Position numbers and translations under genes: made by a program | Notes under the pieces: model-generated | Database searches by the model: none | Told to the model about the DNA's origin: nothing | What the model saw: the letters and a program-made list of their open reading frames with translations, nothing else | Origin: Candidatus Scatomorpha stercorigallinarum | GTDB taxonomy: Bacteria; Bacillota_A; Clostridia; Oscillospirales; Oscillospiraceae | Length of the DNA: 8,097 nucleotides | Direction: 5' to 3' | NCBI GenBank assembly: GCA_018713375.1 | Contig: DVOV01000215.1 | Location: 1 to 8,097 of the forward strand | Part shown: positions 4,776-8,097 of the stretch, one piece after another | Position numbering within the stretch: the stretch's first letter is position 1 | Layout of the letters: every line of letters begins with the position of its first letter

Positions 4776-6230
4776 TTGAAGCTGAGGGACCTTCTGAAAG
4801 ACGTGCGCGTGAAGGAAGTGCGCGCGGACATGGAGCTGGAGCTCCGCGACATCTGCTACGACTCCCGCAGGGCCGCGCCGGGGACGGCGTTCGTGGCCAT
4901 ACGCGGCTTTGAGACCGACGGGCACAAGTACATAGCCTCTGCCGCGGAGCGCGGAGCGGAGTGCGTGGTGTGCGAGGAGGCGCCGGAGTGCGCGATACCG
5001 TACGTCATAGTCGACGACAGCCGCGAGGCGCTCGCGCTGATGTCGCGCAACCTCTTCGGCGACCCGGCGTCTGAGATGACGGTGATCGGCGTCACCGGCA
5101 CGAACGGCAAAACGACGACTACCTATCTTCTCAAGCTGCTGCTGGAGGTCACGCGCGACGCCAAGGTGGGCCTCATCGGCACCAACGGCAACATGATCGG
5201 CGCGGAGCTCATCCACACAGAGCGCACCACGCCCGAGAGCTACGAGCTGCAAAAGCTCTTCCGGGAGATGGCGGACGCCGGCTGCACGCACGTGGTGATG
5301 GAGGTGTCCAGCCACTCGCTGGTGCTGCACCGCGTGGCGGGCATACGCTTCGCGGTGGGGGTGTTTACCAACCTGACGCAGGACCACCTCGATTTCCACA
5401 GGACGATGGAGGAGTACGCCGCCGCCAAGGCAAAGCTGTTCTCCATGTGCGGCCGGGCCGTGATAAACCGCGACGACGAGTGGGCGCCGTTCATGCTTGA
5501 ACGCTGCACCTGCCCCGCGCTCACCTTTGCCGAGCGGGCGCAGGCCGACCTCACCGCCGGGGACATCGCCCTTTCGGCCTCCGGCGTGGAGTTCACGGCC
5601 CATTATGCCGGGCAGAGCGAGCGCGTGAAGCTCGGCATCCCGGGGCTCTTTTCCGTCTACAACGCCCTCGGCGTCACCGGCTGCGCGCTCAGCCTGGGCA
5701 TCGGGCTGCACGAGGCGGCGCTGGCGCTCTCCGGCGCCAGGGGCGTGAAGGGCCGCGTTGAGGTCGTGCCGACGGACGGGGACTACACGATACTCATCGA
5801 CTATGCTCACACGCCGGACGCGCTGGAGAACGTCCTGCGCTCCATGCGGGCGGTGACCCACGGGCGCGTGGTGGCGCTCTTCGGCTGCGGCGGCGACCGC
5901 GACCGCACCAAGCGGCCCATCATGGGGCGCATCGCAGCGGAGAACGCCGACTTTGCGATCGTGACCTCGGATAACCCGCGCACCGAGCGGCCCGAGGACA
6001 TCGTGGCAGACATCGTTGCCGGGCTGGAGGGCACGAGCACGCCGCACGAGGTGATCGTGGACCGCGCATCGGCCATCGAATGGGCCATCGAGCACCACCG
6101 GCCGGGGGACGTGATCGTCCTTGCCGGCAAGGGGCATGAGGACTATCAGATTGTCGGGCACGAGAAGCGCCACATGGATGAGCGCGAGATCGTCGCCGGT
6201 ATACTGGAAAAAAGGAAGATGCACAAATGA
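4776..6230 (+). CDS. murE: MurE, UDP-MurNAc-L-Ala-D-Glu:meso-diaminopimelate ligase
   Basis: MurE is the cytoplasmic ATP-dependent ligase that adds the third residue of the peptidoglycan stem peptide. The 484-residue product has normal length and the three Mur ligase domains: N-terminal substrate domain (about 1-100, with CYDSRRAAPGTAFVA), central ATPase domain, and C-terminal domain from about 325. The P-loop GVTGTNGKTTT is at 105-115, TTPES at 151-155, and the Lys likely to be carbamylated is K218 in YAAAKAKLF. DNPR (399-402) and GKGHE (451-455) are the signature expected for meso-diaminopimelate rather than L-lysine. The start is TTG at 4776: GGAGG (4762-4766) lies 9 bases upstream, and the resulting MKLRDLL matches the family N-terminus. 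A 27-bp gap separates it from the PBP gene. Its last 4 bases overlap mraY (ATGA). murF does not follow, unlike in many dcw clusters. Confidence 0.96.
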   Translation: MKLRDLLKDVRVKEVRADMELELRDICYDSRRAAPGTAFVAIRGFETDGHKYIASAAERGAECVVCEEAPECAIPYVIVDDSREALALMSRNLFGDPASEMTVIGVTGTNGKTTTTYLLKLLLEVTRDAKVGLIGTNGNMIGAELIHTERTTPESYELQKLFREMADAGCTHVVMEVSSHSLVLHRVAGIRFAVGVFTNLTQDHLDFHRTMEEYAAAKAKLFSMCGRAVINRDDEWAPFMLERCTCPALTFAERAQADLTAGDIALSASGVEFTAHYAGQSERVKLGIPGLFSVYNALGVTGCALSLGIGLHEAALALSGARGVKGRVEVVPTDGDYTILIDYAHTPDALENVLRSMRAVTHGRVVALFGCGGDRDRTKRPIMGRIAAENADFAIVTSDNPRTERPEDIVADIVAGLEGTSTPHEVIVDRASAIEWAIEHHRPGDVIVLAGKGHEDYQIVGHEKRHMDEREIVAGILEKRKMHK

Positions 6231-7237
6231 CAGCGCAGCTCATACTGGCATTCATCATCGCGTTCCTCGTTTCGAGCCTTGTCGGGCGCTACCTGGTACC
6301 CTACCTGCGGCGCATCAAGGCCGGGCAGGCCATCCGCGAGGACGGGCCGAGGTGGCACATGAACAAATCCGGCACGCCCACCATGGGCGGGCTGATGTTC
6401 ATCGCCGCCGTGACCATAGTCTGCCTCACCGTGGGCTTCCCCTCCATGCTCGAGGGGGACTACGGGCACATCGTCTGCCTGGCGCTGGCGCTCGTATTCG
6501 GGGCCATAGGTTTCCTGGACGACTATGAGAAACTGAAAAAAAAGCAGAACCTGGGCCTGACGGCCAAGGCAAAGTTCCTTTTGCAGCTGGCAGCGGCGCT
6601 GCTGTTCATCATGCTCATGCGCGAGATGGGCTACACGACGACCAGCCTCTACATCCCCTTCTGGAACGTGACCTACCCGATACCGGAGTGGCTCTATTTC
6701 ATCTTCGCCGCCTTTGTCATCGTGGGCACGGTGAACTCCGTGAACCTGACGGACGGCGTTGACGGCCTGGCCGCCAGCACCAGCATCCCGGTGTTCGTGT
6801 TTTTCGCCGCCGTCACCTTCCTCTGGGGAGGGGAATACACCGCGCTCGGCATTTTCGCTTCCGGCATCGCCGGCGGGCTGCTGGGCTTCCTGCTCTACAA
6901 CTTCAACCCGGCCAAGGTGTTCATGGGCGACACGGGCTCCCTGTTCCTCGGCGGGGCGGTGGCGGCCATGGCCTTTGCCTACGACATGCCGCTGGTGCTC
7001 ATCGTGCTGGGGCTGATGTACATCATCGAGACGCTCTCGGACATCATCCAGGTGGCGTACTTCAAGCTCACGCACGGCAAGCGCATTTTCAAGATGGCGC
7101 CGTTCCACCATCACCTGGAGCTCGGCGGCTGGACGGGCAAGAAGTGGACCGAGAAGGAGCTCGTCGCGCTGTTTTCCACGGTGTCCCTGGTGTGCGCCGT
7201 GATATCCTTCCTGGGCATCTACGGGCGCTACGCCTGA
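6227..7237 (+). CDS. mraY: MraY, phospho-MurNAc-pentapeptide transferase (lipid I synthase)
   Basis: MraY transfers phospho-MurNAc-pentapeptide from UDP to undecaprenyl phosphate at the inner face of the membrane, giving lipid I. The 336-residue product is strongly hydrophobic, with about ten membrane segments (roughly 3-25, 50-70, 80-97, 114-132, 155-175, 183-200, 205-225, 231-251, 253-275, 311-331). Catalytic motifs are intact: the Asp pair D98-D99 in FLDDYEK, followed by KKKQNLGLTAKAK; NLTDGVDGL (173-181); GDTGSLFLGG (234-243) with the conserved Asp at 235; and the histidine loop MAPFHHHLEL (290-299). The ATG overlaps the murE stop (ATGA), with AAGGAAG (6212-6218) 8 bases upstream, so MurE and MraY are coupled. 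No murD follows; ftsW starts 34 bases later. Confidence 0.97.
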   Translation: MTAQLILAFIIAFLVSSLVGRYLVPYLRRIKAGQAIREDGPRWHMNKSGTPTMGGLMFIAAVTIVCLTVGFPSMLEGDYGHIVCLALALVFGAIGFLDDYEKLKKKQNLGLTAKAKFLLQLAAALLFIMLMREMGYTTTSLYIPFWNVTYPIPEWLYFIFAAFVIVGTVNSVNLTDGVDGLAASTSIPVFVFFAAVTFLWGGEYTALGIFASGIAGGLLGFLLYNFNPAKVFMGDTGSLFLGGAVAAMAFAYDMPLVLIVLGLMYIIETLSDIIQVAYFKLTHGKRIFKMAPFHHHLELGGWTGKKWTEKELVALFSTVSLVCAVISFLGIYGRYA

Positions 7238-7241
7238 GAGG

Positions 7242-7258
7242 CCCCGACCGCGCCGGGG
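7242..7258 (+). promoter_or_regulatory. Small hairpin touching the ftsW ribosome binding site
   Basis: CCCCG (7242-7246) pairs with CGGGG (7254-7258) around a 7-nt loop, directly after the mraY stop. The ftsW Shine-Dalgarno GGAGG is at 7257-7261, 10 bases before ATG 7272, so the stem takes its first two bases. A ribosome finishing mraY would open the stem, which would couple ftsW translation to mraY. With only 5 bp in GC-rich DNA, it could be chance. Confidence 0.35.
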
Positions 7259-7271
7259 AGGGCGCTGAAAA

Positions 7272-8097
7272 ATGGAATACGCCACTGCGAGGCTCGCAAG
7301 AGACGAGGAGAGAGCCCCCGCGCGACGTGCCGCGTTTGACGCGCCCTTTGCGGCGCTGACGCTGCTTCTGCTTACGATAGGCGTCGTGATGGTGCTCTCC
7401 GCGAGCTACGCGAGGGCGTACTTCAGCGCCTCAACCGGCCACAACGCCGCCTATTATTTCGTCCGCCAGCTTTTCTTCGCCGCGGCGGGCACGGCGACGA
7501 TGTTCATCCTCTCGCGCTTCCCCATGGGCTTTTACGCGCGTATGAGCTTCCCGGCGCTGGCGGCGTCGGTCGTCCTGCTCGCGCTGGTGCCCGTCATCGG
7601 CGTCTCGCAGGGAGACGCGAAGCGCTGGATCGACCTCGGCTTTACCACATTCCAGCCCTCGGAGATCGCCAAGGTGGCGGTGATACTCTATTTCGCCGCG
7701 CTCATCTGCCGTTTCCGCGGGCGTATGCGCACGTTCCGCTACGGCATCGCGCCCTTTGCCGCCGTGCTGCTGCTTATCGTGGGGCTGCTGGTGCTGGAGC
7801 CGCACTTTTCCGCCGCCATCATCATCATTGCCATCGGGGCGGTGATGCTGTTCCTGGGCGGGGCGCGGCTGTACTGGTTCATCGGCGGGGGAGCGCTGCT
7901 GCTGCTCGCGCTGGCTGTGGTGATGGCCTTTTTCCCCTACGCCTCGAACAGGATAGCCTCCTGGCTCGATCCGTTTTCAAACACGCAGGGTGTGGGCTAC
8001 CAGATAATCCAGTCGCTCTACGCCGTGGGCTCGGGCGGGCTCTTCGGGCTCGGGCTGGGCCACGGGAGGCAGAAGTACCTCTATCTGCCGGAGGAGC
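7272..8097 (+). CDS. ftsW: FtsW, SEDS-family septal peptidoglycan glycosyltransferase, partial (3' end missing)
   Basis: FtsW is the membrane polymerase that makes septal glycan strands from lipid II, paired with the class B PBP encoded upstream. The window holds 275 codons, then runs off the edge. After a charged 22-residue cytoplasmic start there are several membrane segments (about 24-45, 62-80, 92-112, 128-146, 158-175, 179-197, 201-222). Family motifs appear in order: KRWIDLGFTTFQPSEIAK (117-134), LEPHFSAAI (175-183), RIASWLDPF (227-235), and GYQIIQSLYAVGSGGLFGLG (242-261) with RQKYLYLPEE at the end. The following HTDFIF motif, which holds the proposed catalytic Asp, would begin just past the window; the last base, C, fits a His codon. 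ATG 7272 has GGAGG 10 bases upstream. RodA or the sporulation paralogue SpoVE are alternatives, but the dcw position and sequence favour FtsW. Confidence 0.93.
   Translation, partial: MEYATARLARDEERAPARRAAFDAPFAALTLLLLTIGVVMVLSASYARAYFSASTGHNAAYYFVRQLFFAAAGTATMFILSRFPMGFYARMSFPALAASVVLLALVPVIGVSQGDAKRWIDLGFTTFQPSEIAKVAVILYFAALICRFRGRMRTFRYGIAPFAAVLLLIVGLLVLEPHFSAAIIIIAIGAVMLFLGGARLYWFIGGGALLLLALAVVMAFFPYASNRIASWLDPFSNTQGVGYQIIQSLYAVGSGGLFGLGLGHGRQKYLYLPEE

Noticed and set aside
4758..6224. A 488-codon open frame on the minus strand covering all of murE
   Set aside because: It mirrors murE. GC-ending codons leave few stops on the opposite strand, and its protein is His/Arg/Val-rich with no recognisable domain. 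The long minus-strand frames at 799-1806 and 6146-7285 were set aside for the same reason.
6536..6544. A AAA AAG-type slippery sequence (A8 then G) in mraY, as in programmed -1 frameshifting
   Set aside because: The run encodes the conserved lysine-rich loop after FLDDYEK. No strong stem directly after it was evident, and a shifted product would lose the catalytic motifs downstream. Codon choice explains it.

Overview
The window holds the 5' part of a division and cell wall (dcw) cluster from what looks like a GC-rich, Gram-positive, Clostridia-type Firmicute. Several signs point that way. The order is mraZ-rsmH-ftsL-class B PBP with PASTA domains-murE-mraY-ftsW. The upstream gene is a coiled-coil protein of a type I associate with Clostridia. 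The FtsL is short, the Shine-Dalgarno sites are strong GGAGG types, and murE starts with TTG. MurE carries the DNPR signature, which predicts meso-diaminopimelate peptidoglycan. The genus cannot be read from the sequence; I saw no sign of mobile elements, tRNA, rRNA or CRISPR.

Layout: bases 1-326 are the 3' end of the coiled-coil gene, closed by a strong Rho-independent terminator (377-420). Bases 421-625 form the control region of the cluster. It has five A-tracts in helical phase, a promoter with a perfect TATAAT, three 10-bp MraZ-box repeats just after the predicted transcription start, and a GC-rich leader. From 626 all genes run on the + strand: mraZ (626-1042), rsmH (1042-1974), ftsL (1974-2276), a 144-nt gap rich in competing inverted repeats, a 775-residue transpeptidase (2421-4748), murE (4776-6230), mraY (6227-7237) and the first 275 codons of ftsW (7272 to the window end). 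Several stop and start codons overlap (TGATG twice, ATGA once), as expected for one translationally coupled operon.

Together the genes give a regulator of the cluster (MraZ), a 16S rRNA methyltransferase (RsmH), a divisome scaffold (FtsL), the septal synthase pair (SEDS glycosyltransferase FtsW and its class B PBP), and two precursor steps (MurE adds the third stem-peptide residue, MraY makes lipid I). murF and murD, which often sit on either side of mraY, are both absent here.

The genes are recognisable and conventional. The least explained sequence is regulatory: the ftsL-PBP gap, where mutually exclusive hairpins lie between an anti-Shine-Dalgarno stretch and the PBP ribosome binding site; the phased A-tract promoter region; and a short AT-ending codon patch with a consensus -35 hexamer inside the PBP gene. 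No wholly new protein system is visible.
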